Source: Pleodorina starrii
Taxonomy: Eukaryota; Chlorophyta; Chlorophyceae; Chlamydomonadales; Volvocaceae
Reading direction: 5' to 3'
DNA length: 64,000 bases
Assembly (NCBI GenBank): GCA_030267565.1
Contig: BRXU01000002.1
Coordinates: forward strand, 8,189,001-8,253,000
Shown: piece by piece, positions 1 to 11,800 of the stretch
Position numbering within the stretch: position 1 is the stretch's first letter
How the letters are laid out: every line of letters begins with the position of its first letter
The notes under the pieces: generated by a model
Database searches by the model: none
The model's input: the letters and a program-made list of their open reading frames with translations, nothing else
What the model was told of the DNA's origin: nothing
Position numbers and translations under genes: made by a program

Positions 1-800
1 TCCGAACCGCAAACCACTTGTATTTCATTCCTCGTCAAAGCGAAATGAAATGGACTGCATCAATATGTCTGTCTGCAATTGGGTCATACGTATGAGCTCG
101 CTGCTTGCCAAACATGTGAGAACGCCCACTCGTCATGGTTTCAGTAACGCCCCGACTCGCTATCATTTACGATGTCTTGACGCCTCTAAGGACACAAATA
201 GCATCCAAATCCAAAAATGCTTTGTATTCCGCGGCAAAGTCCGCGGCCTCCTGAGCTTTCCAGCGCCCGCCAGCACCCTATCTGTACCGAGGATTGTTCG
301 CAGCGTGACGCTCTCGCACTAGCTCTGGTGGCAGGACTTCTTTTGTAATGTTACCACACTGTGTATAAAAAACGATCGAGAGAGGCTGCACGGTGCGCCC
401 GCCCGGGCCTCGACTCTAGCTTGCTTGCATATTGTTGGCAACCCGTACATTAGGCCCCCCCATGCAATATCAAACTATACCTCAATCCGAGAAAATTCCG
501 CTGCTCTAATACGGTATCCAAGTTGCGAGACCGGGCGAGTACCCTGAGCGGGATACCACCGCTGGGGATAACCGACTTCAGTCGCTTGCAGCGGTCTGCA
601 AGCACCATCCGCAACCTTGTATCCACACCTCATGATCGAGAGCTATCAACAAATATTACCTAGATCTTTATCTATTTAGAGTGATCTCAGACAAGCCTCT
701 CGTTGCGCCTCAGGCGCGCTGGGGGGTTGCCGATTCACACGCAGCTCTGGCGACTAACTGAGGCAAACAGACCAACTGAAATCGATTGGTCTTTGGAGCT
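1..800. other. upstream region, no gene seen
   Basis: I see no exon with convincing protein character and splice sites here. The short open frames are of random composition. The stretch has lower G+C than the gene that follows and presumably holds its promoter and 5' untranslated region, but no clear TATA box or initiator could be assigned. Confidence 0.4.
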
Positions 801-3800
801 ATGAGGATAAATGGCGGAGGAGCGACAACGCTCCTTGCGCTAGTGCTGTTGCTAGTAACCGCATCTCGGTCGGCGCGCCTTGGCGACGCTCCCCTATCCT
901 TGACTGGACTGCGTCTCGATGCGACATCGTTGTCAGATGGCCTTTATGATTTATCATTCTCTTTTGATTTGACATCATCAGGTGAGCAGCGCTTGCGCAC
1001 GGCTCTGGTACAAGTTTGCCAACACGCGCTAGCCTGCAATGCAAATAATGTTTAAGCCTTGAGGTAACAAGTGCGTTCTAGTATCTGCGAGGCCTCCGTC
1101 GGTGATAACCGCCGTCAGGCAGCTTCATCGGTCGGTAGCTTCCAGTCAACAGCGGGCCAGCGTGCATTCAATCCTCAATATAGTTTGCGTAGTGATATGC
1201 TGTTCCATAGTTGTGTCCGGTTGTCCCTCGCTTTGGGACGTCCGGCGATGGGATGGGGCGTCAGAGACTAATCTTTTGGGGATACTGTTCACAGCTTACA
1301 TCAGTTCACAGCTTACATCAGCAATACTATTGCTAATTTGCTCTTACTAGCGCGGTCACTTGAGCCAATCAATGTTTACTGTGTTCACGGGTACTGAATT
1401 ACTTAGCATTGCCCACATTCGGATCACACAATATAACAGTAGCCAAGTAAATTGCTTCGCGCGTAACTCGCAAATCAAACGCCTCTTGCGCTGGGTTCTG
1501 CGCGCTCCACGTGCAGCGAGTTCGACGCTTCGACTAAAAACCCCTAATTTGGGTACCCAACTGCTCACCTGCCCACAGCCCGCTGCAATGCCCAGTGCCC
1601 CCCTCTCCTCGCCCGCAATCCAAACCCCCCCGCGCGACCATCTGCCGACTAAGCCCGCCCCGACTGCCTGTTGCCCTTCTCCCGCTCCTTCCGCCATGCC
1701 GCAGCGCCGCACGTCAACGTCGAAATCGCAATTAACGGGCAACGGATCCAACAAAGCATCGCATGCCCCTGCCACCAAACACCCCACAACGTTGTACTAC
1801 GATCCGCCGCCATCACCCCGGGCGATCATGAAGTCCTGATGACTGCCACGGCGGAAGGCGAGCCGTCCATCGTCCTCCGCACCACGCAAACCATCGGCGT
1901 GAGTTGGGGCAGATCAAATTGATTGCGAGTCCCTACCGTAGTGCCCAAGAGACAGGCCGGGGTCACACTTGGTTTCGGAGGTGTGGAAAGGAGGGCGGCA
2001 GGTTGCTTGGTTTCGGAGGTTGGAAGGGAGGCGGTGTTTCCTACACCCTCAAAATCTTGCTGTTGCCGCTCGCGTGGAAACCTGGATGGAGACCTGCATG
2101 TGCTGGATTGAGGATTGATTTGATTTGGACCTGGACGGATTCTAGGTGCCTGTGATTTAGATGCGGTGACGCGTGCGAGCGCCTTCCAGAATTCAAGGAA
2201 TATAAAAAAGAGAGTTTAAAAATCTGGATAAAAGAGAAAAAACATGGGTCGGGCGTCGTCTAACCATGCTATGCCTGTCGTTCTCACTTCTCACCGTACT
2301 CGATTGCCTGGCAGGACTTTGACACGGAGGAGCACCTCACCAGGACCTCCCGCCGCCTCACCCAAGGCTGGTCCCGTACTCCGCGCTCGCCGCCGCCGCC
2401 ACCGAAGGCGCCACGGAAGCCGACCCGACCATCGCCGCCGTCCCCGCCCTCTCCACCCTCGCCACCGGCGCCAAAGGCGCCGCGGCGACCGACCCGGCCG
2501 TCCCCGCCGTCGCCGCCGCCGCCGCCGTCGCCACCCTCGCCGCCGCCGCCAAAGGCGCCGCGGCGACCGAGTCGGCCTTCGTCGCCTTCGCCGCCATCGC
2601 CGCCGCCGCCAAAGGTGCCGCGGGCGCCCAAGCCGTCACCGCCACCACCGTTGGCGCCACCCTCGCCACCTCCGCCTGCCCCACCCCCCGCGCCCCCTCC
2701 TCCTTTCCCACCGGCGCCTCGCAGCCCGCGTGCCCCACGCCCATCGCCACCATCTCCTCCGTCCCCTCGCCCGCGCCGGCCCTTCCGCCCGCCGCCGCCT
2801 ACCCCGCTGCCACCGCCGCCGCTCCGCCAGTCACAGCCGCCGCCGCCACCGCCCCCTCCGCCGCCGCCGCCACCGCTGGTGGTTTCACCTCCCCCTCCGC
2901 CAACGCATCCCGACGGCCTATCATTTTTCCCGCCTCCCTCCCTGGAGTTGCAGCCCGATGTTCCGATGCCGCCGCCACCGTCACCACCACCGCCGTCACC
3001 GTCGCCGCCACCACCACCGCCGCCGTCACCGCCGCCACCTTCACCGCCTCCACCCTCTCCGCCGCCGCCGTCCCCGCCGCCACCAGTGCCACCGCCGCCA
3101 TCACCCCCGCCAACGCCGCCGCCCCCTCCGCCCCCGCCGCCGCCTCCACCATCTCAACCCCCGCCTCTGCCTCCCCCTCCGCCCCCTCCGCCTCCTCCTC
3201 CACCGTCGCAATCCCTGCCGCCGCCACCTCCGCCGCCCCCTCCACCGCCTCCTGCGCCGTCGCAGTCCCCGCCGCTGTCGCCCCCTCCACCCCCTCCGCC
3301 GCCTCCGCCGCCGTCGCAATCCCCGCCGCTGTCGCCCCCTCCACCCCCTCCGCCGCCTCCGCCGCCGTCGCCATCCCCGCCCCCGCCGCCCCCTCCGCCT
3401 CCTCCTCCTCCGTCGCAACCCCTGCCACCGCCGCCGCCGGTGCCGCCCCCGCCCCCGCCACCGGCGCCGCCACCACCGCCGCCGCCACCGCCGCCGCCGC
3501 CGCTGTCGTCGCCTGCCGGCCAGCCCTATATCCCCCTCCCATCATCGTACCCACCACCCCCGCCGCCCCCGCCACCGCCGCCACCACCTGCATATCCGCA
3601 GCAGCTAACCACGGCGCCGCAGTTCCCCGTCATTGTGGATATCTTTCCGCCGCCCCCATCCTATCGCTCCAACCCTTTCACACCCGTGTACCCGTCCACC
3701 GGAACTCAGCCGCCGCCGTTGTACCCATCGACCCCGCTGCCGCCGGTCGCCCACTACATTGCCCCGCCGCCGCCGCCGCCGTCGCCGCCGTCGCCGCCCC

Positions 3801-5334
3801 CACCCCCGCCGCCGCCGCCGCCGCCGTCGCCGCCCCCGCCCCCGCCGCCGCCGGCACTGACCATGGAGGCTCGCTTGGTCGGCGCGGATTACGGCGCTGT
3901 CGTACGTACGGCAGAGTCCCGTGCCGCCTTTGAGGACAGCACGTGCGCTGAGCTGCTGGTAAGCCTCCCCCTGAGTGAAGGAGGAGGATATGGGACACGG
4001 GAACAAGTCCGGTAATTTCGGTTAGGGTAAACCCTATAGTTGCTGGGATGGAAAGGCGGGAAGGAGAGGAACGCGACGTTGATTGCTTATATTACAAAAA
4101 GAGGGAAAGGAGGATGAGGAAGAGGACTGCCAGTCTGCGACGTTTCTTGCTCTCATGGGGGGAAAAAAGGGAAAGGAAAGGATGCGAGAGTTACAATGAG
4201 GGACCACTAGGGCCCTGCGCTGGCGCAAAGGAAAGGAAAGGGCTCTCTGTCGGTTTGGACTTGGGAGGAAATGCAGAGGGGTTCGTAACACAGTGCCAAG
4301 GCTGGAATGCGGTAGGGCAAGGCCACACAGCCGTTCGACAGCTACCGTACGAGCTACACAGAATCCAGAATCCAGAATCCAGAATCGAGGATCCAGAATC
4401 CAGAATTCTCAAGGCTCAAAGCTGTGCTAGGCCCCCGTACCCCGTATCCCGGTGCAATGACAGCCTCGGTAGGCCGTAGCCCAATACAGGTGCCGCAGAT
4501 GCCGCTGCCCCTCGCAGCACATCAAAGATACCTGCCGTAGGGCCAAAGCAGTGTCCGGACCTGGCTATAAAGTGCGCCCATATACCGTAATACGACGGGC
4601 GCCGACGCGTCACCCAGTTTTGCGCGCTCAGCACTCCTCGCCGCCCGCTTAACCCCCACCGTAGCCGCCGCGCCGCAATACTGTAGATCCAGGAAACGCA
4701 GGCACGCCTACCTTCCCTTACCCTACATTCGCGCAACCATTAGCTCTTCTTTCCGTTACGTCACAACAAAACCGTAAGCCACAGCCCGCCAGCCGATTCG
4801 TCAAATGCGTCCATGCCGCCATGGAACGAGTCCACCAACGCTCCGAACGGCGCTCAACTCCATCTCCATCTCCTCCTCCTCCTCCTCCTCCTCCCCCTCC
4901 TGCCGCATCTAAACCTCCCTCTCGGCATGTACACCCAGGGCCGGGCCCTTTTCGCTCCCCAAACGCTCCCCCCGAAACCCTAAAACCCCCAACCCCTTCC
5001 AACCTCCCCGCAGGAGAGCACCCGCGCAGCATCCTGCGCCATCACCGACATCCGCCAGGGCAGCGTCATCCTCACCTCGCAGCTCACCCCACCGCCAAAC
5101 ACCCCCCTCGACGCCTTCGTCAGCGCCATCGCCTCCTCAGAGCCCACCTCGCTCTTCTCCAAGGCCTTCCTCTCCTCCTACGCCGTCATCGACATTCAGG
5201 ACATCAAGGTCATTCGCCAGGACCAGAAACCCATCGCGGCCGCCGAGACCTTCCCGCCACCGCCATCGCCGCCGCCATCCGTCGCCGATCCGTCGCCGTC
5301 GCCGTCAGCGACCTTGCCGCCCCTCGGCGCCGAC

Positions 5335-5367
<33 letters not shown>

Positions 5368-5727
5368 CCGGCACAGCTCCAGGGATCGCAGCCCGTCCAG
5401 AAATCCGTCAGCGAGAACGGCCTCTCCACAAGCGACACCGTCATCGTCGCCGTTGTCGTACCCGTCGGCGCTGTCCTGCTGATCGCCTGCGCAACGATCG
5501 TCGGCGCCGTACTGCGCCGCCGCCAGAGGCGCGCCGAGAGGTACCGCACCGACTCCGCCGCCGCCGCCGCTGCGCCCGCCCCAATGGTGGCCGCGGGCGG
5601 CGGCAGCGGCGGCGGCGTCGACGCGGGGAGCGCCGGCGCCGTTGCGGCTGCCACCGTGACGGCGGCGCTTGCCCCGGAGACCGCGACGGCGTCGCAATCA
5701 CAGCAGGACCGCGCCCCGCTCCTGTAA
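801..5727 (+). CDS. membrane-anchored hydroxyproline-rich glycoprotein
   Basis: Four-exon model: 801-981, 1705-1898, 2315-3958 and 5014-5727, 910 aa; all phases agree and all introns are GT-AG. Residues about 1-25 form a signal peptide (MRINGGG then a Leu/Val-rich core). Residues about 30-125 look like a small beta-sandwich domain with a Cys-Pro-Cys. Residues about 150-650 are a Pro/Ser-Pro rod ([13 protein letters not shown] repeats) typical of volvocine wall and matrix glycoproteins, where the prolines become hydroxylated and arabinosylated. Residues about 674-735 (SCAITDIRQGSVIL region) resemble the SEA-like segments common in algal surface proteins. A second short Ser-Pro linker precedes one transmembrane helix at 816-840, followed by RRRQRR and an Ala/Gly-rich cytoplasmic tail of about 70 residues. 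Inferred role: a cell-surface protein bridging wall and plasma membrane. It is not a canonical pherophorin, because no pherophorin Cys pattern was recognised. A TGTAA overlaps the stop and another lies at 6264-6268. Confidence 0.8.
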
Positions 5728-7405
5728 GGACGCACCTGCTCCCACAGCCTCCACCATCCTCCACCATCCTCCATCCTTCGCTGCTCGTGGATCAGTGGAT
5801 GGAGTCTGTGGCCCGTTTGGCCGTTTGCGGCTGTGCAGTGGGTGGCGGCGTGGATTGAGGCGGGGCGGCATCTGTGTCCCGAGGGAGGGAAGAGGGAGAG
5901 AAGAGGGAGGGGGCTTTTGGGAGGGAGCGGCCTCGCGGCGGCCGGGAGCTCGCCGCGGAGTGCACATACCGGTACCATGGCGCGTGCCGAGTCGAGTGGC
6001 GGCTTCGTCCCCCCGGCCGCTCAGACGGGATGGCAGCAGCGGCTTGCATGACTCTCTGGGTTTCCAAGTGTTCGCCCCCGGGCGCCAGCCGCTTTGTCCA
6101 AGCAAACAAGCTCGCTGGTAGCCGCCGTGCGTGCCTGTCTGCCCCACCCCCCTGCCTTCCTTCCTGCCTGTCTACCTGCCTGATATTAGGGTAGTCATAA
6201 TGGGGGCAGCGCGTGTGTGTGTATATGTGTATGTGTGTGTGTATGTGTGTGTGTGCTGGTGCTTGTAAGCTCCTCTGATGCGAAACATTGCTGCGAACCG
6301 GGCGGGAGTAGCTTGTGACCTTGTGGTTCCGACCGTGCAGCCGTGCAATGAGTGGCTCCGCGCCGCGGCGGGGCCCCGCAGCCTCACCCTGACACCCTAA
6401 GAGACGACGCACATTGGCGCACGCTGAAGACGCTGAGAGCGAAGCGCCCGTGTTTGCTTTGTTTATCGGTCTAGAACTTCGTTTCATGGTATTGAAAAGC
6501 TTACTTTCGTATTGTTTCCGCCCGCCGCGTTGTTGTCTGTTGACGGCGGCTGTGTCCGCGGCATCCGGCACATGAAAGACGCACTTGCCTGGGGTTGTAC
6601 CCACTGGTTCCAAGCCGCGCCGTGAGGCGCCGCGCGTGCGGCGTCGTATACCATGCCGTACCGTATCGTGCTGTGCTGTGCTGACTGCGTCCGCACGAGG
6701 GCGTGCGCCCCCGTGGTCGGTGGGCGGCCTCATGCGTGTCGTAACCTTACCGTACCCGTACGTCACCTCATCAGGATTGATGTACGGTGTGTTGGTGTTG
6801 TTGTATCGAACACGGCAGCTGGAGAAGCAGCCTCTGCAGACGAGACATGTGGATTAGGGGGATGAAGGCTGGCAGTCCGCCTCTGAACCTCCAGGGAAGG
6901 ACACGTTGGCGTCCTCCCCTGGACCTTTCTTTTTCGCCTGCGCTCGATACCTCGAGCAGGTTGGCATTATCACGAATGCGAATAGAGACATACGACATTA
7001 TATAAAGCAGGGATTGCGCTGGTGTAGTGCGCCGGGAATCGAAGCAGGGGCTTTGTCTGTGTGTGTGCGCGCGCAAGCATGCGTGCGAGCGTTTGCGCGT
7101 TCCCGCGCGCATGTATGTGTGCGTCTGTGCGTGTGTGTATGTGTTTTTGTTGTTGTCGTACGTGGCAGTGCGCGCACGGCCGTGATGCCGAATGACGGCT
7201 GCGAAAAGCAGGCAGGGGTACACAGTCATATTAGACACGCAGGGATTCTCGCCCGGGTTGTGGGTGACGAGGTCGGGAAGGAAATATGCGGGTGCGGGTG
7301 CGAGCGGCGCGTCCCCTTGCAGCGTGCTTAGGCTTTGCTCAGGCTGATGGCGATGAGGAGTGACAGCGAGCGACCCGACCTTCTTCCCTTACTTGCTGTG
7401 ATCTC

Positions 7406-7406
<1 letters not shown>

Positions 7407-7460
<54 letters not shown>

Positions 7461-7465
7461 GCCAC
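7407..7465. repeat. (GCC)n trinucleotide microsatellite
   Basis: About 18 uninterrupted GCC units. The overlapping frame would give poly-Ala or poly-Arg, but there is no coding context on either side. Confidence 0.85.
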
Positions 7466-8269
7466 CCCTCTACTGACGGTTCACAAATGGCGGAAATGTC
7501 CGGGTGGTCGTGGGGTTGCGCAATCAGAAGTTGTCGAGAAGTGTCGCCTTTCGCGTGAGATGCTGGGGGCAATGTTCGTTGGGGGCAACGAATGGTCGTT
7601 GACTGAGAATCCTGTACAACGGCCTATCTAGCGTAGGATACATCTTGTCGCCGCAGCCCACTCGCTTGTGGGATCGCGAACGGAGCTATATACGGCGGCA
7701 GGGGTGGGGATTACGACCTCTACCGAAAGCGTGGGAAAAACATTACGGCTAAGAGGTACGACGGGTTGTGTGGCACTACCCATACAGCCCTGAGGGTACA
7801 GCCATTCAGCAATGACGGAAGAGAACTAGGTTGACTATATAGTTATCACCAGCAGCGCCATCTGATGGCCGATTCTTTGTTTGTGTTGCCTGCGGGGCCT
7901 GTGCTGATGCCTGACCTTGCACGGCCCGCATGTACGCGCCAGCGGTATGGCGAGGCGCGCGGTCTGGACGTGTGTTCTGGTTTGTTGCTTGGCCGTACCT
8001 GCCTTTTGAGGCCCAAACTACAGCTCGTTGCAAATGTATATGTTCGGTATGTTCTGTATTGGGCACGCGTGCGTGCGTCCCGCCGGCGTCGTCCCCCCCG
8101 CCGGCTCGTGTGCACACTTGCGGCCACATGATTCGCCGTTGTAGGTTCGGGCCATGTTGCGCCACATGTGTGTACCGTAACCCGCGAGATTGGGCAAGCC
8201 AGCAGGACTTTGTGCAAACGAGCCATCATCCAGAGCGACCGTGCATACTTGGAATCACCCATCACCCAT

Positions 8270-8293
8270 CACACACACACACACACACACACA
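8270..8293. repeat. (CA)n dinucleotide microsatellite
   Basis: A run of about 12 CA units in intergenic sequence. Confidence 0.85.
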
Positions 8294-8599
8294 TGTGTGA
8301 TCGGTGTTTTCACGCCCATCTGCACATACCGACGAAGGAACAGACATGAAGGAGACAATATACGGACTTCGCGATCCCACCCAAACCAAACCAAATTTTC
8401 GGACCTCTAAACGGAACCCAAACTCATCCGCCCCCAACACTTTGGCTACCACAATGAGAAGCATGCCCCGTAGCCCCGCAGCATGTCCCGTAGTCCTAGC
8501 GCAATGGGCAACAACCGCCTCCTTGGCTGCAGGCCACGCAGCAGTCAATGGTGAGAGCCCAGCAGGCCAGGCCGGCAGGCAGGGCTCGCGCGAACGGCT

Positions 8600-8671
8600 C
8601 CAGGAAATATAGCACGGGAAATATACGGTACTCCAGGAAATATACGGTACTCAGGGAAATATACGGTACTG
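8600..8671. repeat. short tandem repeat, about 19 bp unit
   Basis: About three to four imperfect copies of a unit built on GGAAATATACGGTACTC. The unit is AT-rich compared with its surroundings. Confidence 0.75.
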
Positions 8672-8894
8672 CAGCTGTACTGCCTTGCACTGTACTGTAC
8701 TGCTGCACGGGTACGGCGGGCCGCTGTGATTTGCCGCAACCTGGACTCGGCTCGTTGGCAACCCTACCGATCCATCCTCCTCGGGTCTGGCGCTTATCAA
8801 CAACGACCACATTATCAACAACGACCATCAACCAATTAACAATCAACGTTATCAACAACGACCGCAGCAACGAACGAACGAACAGCTGGATCAG

Positions 8895-11800
8895 CTACAG
8901 CAGGCACACCCCGTCCAGGAGCTGCAGCAGGGGACCACCCTCCCCAGCGCCGTCGCCAGCCGCCGGACCCTGCACGCACTCATATTCATACACACCGGAG
9001 GTTTTCGGGACGTGTAGGCCGGAGCCCGTGAACGGTCAAGTAACAGAAGAAGGCCGTCTCGGGGGGGAGGGGGAGGGGCAGTCAGTCAGTCCGGGAGGGA
9101 GGCGTGGGTGCGTGCTGGGACAGTGGTCGACTCCACCCGGCTGACCCCTCCGACCGGGAAACGCGCAGCAGGTCCCTTCCTTCCCAACCGCCGCCACCGC
9201 CGTTAGCATCACTGCGGTGTCATCCCCCAACACGCAACACACCCTGTGCCCTCTGGAGCCTCTAAACAGCGCGGGCGGGGGGGGGGGGAAGACCGCAACC
9301 CGGCGCCGCGAAGCGTGAACCACCCGCCCCTCGCCGAACCGGGTCCCGGCACCGCCCGCCCACGGGTTTCCATAAATGACCCAAACCAACCCTAAAACCC
9401 GACCCTACCGACCTGCACGCCGACTATTCCCGCGTCGATGTTGCAGCCGCCGCGGCTGCGGTTGAAGGCGGGGCGGGTGTCCTCGCAGGAAATGAGCTTT
9501 GCAAGCAGCGAGTTGGCGACCCAGGGCTGTGGGCGCGAGGGCGAGAGGGGGCGAGGGCGGAGGGCGGGTGCGAGGGCGGGTGCGGGTGCAGGCGCGAGGG
9601 CGAGGGCGGGTGGGACAAAGGAGATGTCGACAGCGAAGACAGCGGAGACGGCGTTGGCGAGAGCGGGGGGCAGGTGGGAGGGGAGGGAGGGAGGGAGTGA
9701 AGTATGGGCAATGAGGAGTTTGAGGGGGTGAGGGTGAAATGCGTCATGTAACTCATGTTGCGCCGACGTAACAAGGTCCCCGCACGCACGCAAGGACGCG
9801 CAGAATGGACCGCGCGCACCGTGCCCAATCCCGGGACCCCCGGGATTCAGAGCTGGGGGCGGAAGCCGCCACATCCCCCCTGCGCCCTTTCCAACCAGAT
9901 GGCGCCTCCACACACCCTACCTACCACACCTCATCAACCTATCAACAGACGGTCAACCCAACCGAGCCAACCCAACCGAGCCAACCCAACCAACGCACAT
10001 ACACATACACAGAAGGAAGTGGAGGTATGGGTGCACTGCACACACAGCTCCCCCCCCCCCCCGGCCCCCCTTCAACCCGCCGCCGCACACGCACACCAGC
10101 ACCGGCACACGCGCACGCGCACCTGCCGCAAGCGGACCTGGACCATGTGATCAGCCGCCACCGGCGGCGCCGCCCAGCCGAACACCTGGCCCACTCCTGC
10201 GACACGGACGAAAGACGGGACGAAAGACGGGGTGAGCGTCACGTCCACGGGGCGACACAAACAATACGGGGCAGTGCAATAACGCCAGCTGGCCCCTTGG
10301 GCTCTACCCAGTGTCTGGAGCCAACTGTAACAACCACCACAACAACCGCAACCACAAGAACGGCAATGGCGCAGCCAGGGGGCGCGGGAGATCGTCGCGT
10401 GCCTCACCCACGTCTCCTTCCTTCCTTTCTTTTCCCACCTGGCGCCAACGCCGAGAGGTTCGGGGAAATCGGAAAGATTGGCATCGAGGGTGGGACGACA
10501 GCCTGAGCGGTGAGCCGCCTCAAGCTGGCGGCGGCGGCAGCCGCCGCCGCCGTTGGCGGCGGCGGCGCCGCCGCCGCCCCCGCCGCGGCAGCCTCAGCCT
10601 CCGCCAGCGCCAGCGCGTCGTTGCAGGCCACCGCCGCCGCCGCCGCGACGGCGGCCGCCGCCGTCAGGCCCCCGCCGGGGGCTCCTGGGAGGTCGGGCAC
10701 CAGCCCCAGCAGTACGGCATGATGCATGTCTCCGCCGGCGATGCCCCCAAAGACATCCTCGTCCTCGTCCTCGTCCTCCTCGTCCTCATCCTCGTCTTCA
10801 TCCTCGTCCTCGTCGTCGTCGTGCGCCCCCCCTTCCTCGCTGTCGGTCTCATAGTAATCATCATCGTCATCATCACCACCACCCAGGGCGCCGCCGTCCC
10901 CATCCGCGCCCTCTTCCAGAAGCTCATCCTGCGATGACTCAGCGTCGATGCTGCCGTCGCCGTCGTACTCGCTGTCGTACTCGTCGTCGTACTCGTCGTC
11001 CTCATACCTCTGTACCGGCCTTGCCGCCGGCCTCGCCGCCTCGCCCGCGGCCTCGGGGGCAGCTCCATCCCCACCGCCGCCGCCGCCGCCTTCCGACACT
11101 CGTGACGGCTCGCCGCCAGGACCACGCTGCGACTTTCCCCGCGCGGCGTCAGTGCCAGTGCTAGCCGCCATGCCGGCGCCGCCGCTAGCGGACGCGCCCG
11201 GGATCGCGGCCGCCGCCACCTCGAAAGCGCCAGCAACCGTGACGGCGGCGGCCGCCGCCGCTGCCTCCACCGCCGCCGCCGCCGGCTTCGCCGCCGCGCC
11301 CATTGTGGCTGAGAACACCAGCTCGCCGCCCACCAGAATCTGCAACTCCTCCCCATGCAATCGCACCTCCGGCATCTCCCCCGACCCGTGGGTCGCCGCC
11401 TCCACCGCCTCCAGCGCCGCCGCCATGGCCGCCGCCAGCCCGTGAACCGCCGCCTCCCCTTCCTGCTGTTGCTGCTGCTGCTGCATCCCCCGATGCGCCG
11501 GCGGCAGAGGCGGCTCTTGCCCGCCGCCGCTGCCCTGCTGCCCCATCAGCTGCGCTCCGGCGGCGGCGGCGCCGCCGCTGCCCTGTGGCGCCGCCGCCTG
11601 CAGCTCCGCCAGCAACGCTTCCGCCGCCGCCACCTGTTCATCAACCTCCGCCAGCTCGTCCTCCACCGTTCGCAGCGCCGCCGCGGCGGCGTCCGCCGGG
11701 TCCACGGCGGCGGCGGCGCTGCGCGCCGCGGCCGCGGCGGCGGCGGCGCTGCGCATGGCGGCGGCGCTGCGCGCCGCGGCCGCGGCGGCGGCGGCGCTGC

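Larger units (their letters stand above)
5728..8894. other. 3' UTR and intergenic region rich in simple repeats
   Basis: No gene is supported. The first part is presumably the 3' UTR of the surface glycoprotein gene, with a TGTAA signal at 6264-6268. The rest holds simple repeats: a (TG)n tract at 6212-6255, another TG-rich stretch near 7055-7150, a pure (GCC)n run at about 7407-7465, (CA)n at 8270-8293, and a short tandem repeat at 8600-8671. It ends at the putative last exon of the minus-strand F-box gene. Confidence 0.5.

Noticed and set aside
2244..3608. A 454-residue Arg-rich open frame and several Ala-, Gly- or Arg-rich frames on both strands
   Set aside because: They are shifted readings of the CCN-rich proline rod exon. 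The exon frame matches flanking exons in phase and protein character; the others do not.
9036..9300. Possible F-box gene exon after 9413 (VMLTAVAAVGKEGTCC)
   Set aside because: The obvious acceptor gives an in-frame TGA when joined in phase 0, and the protein content is not convincing.
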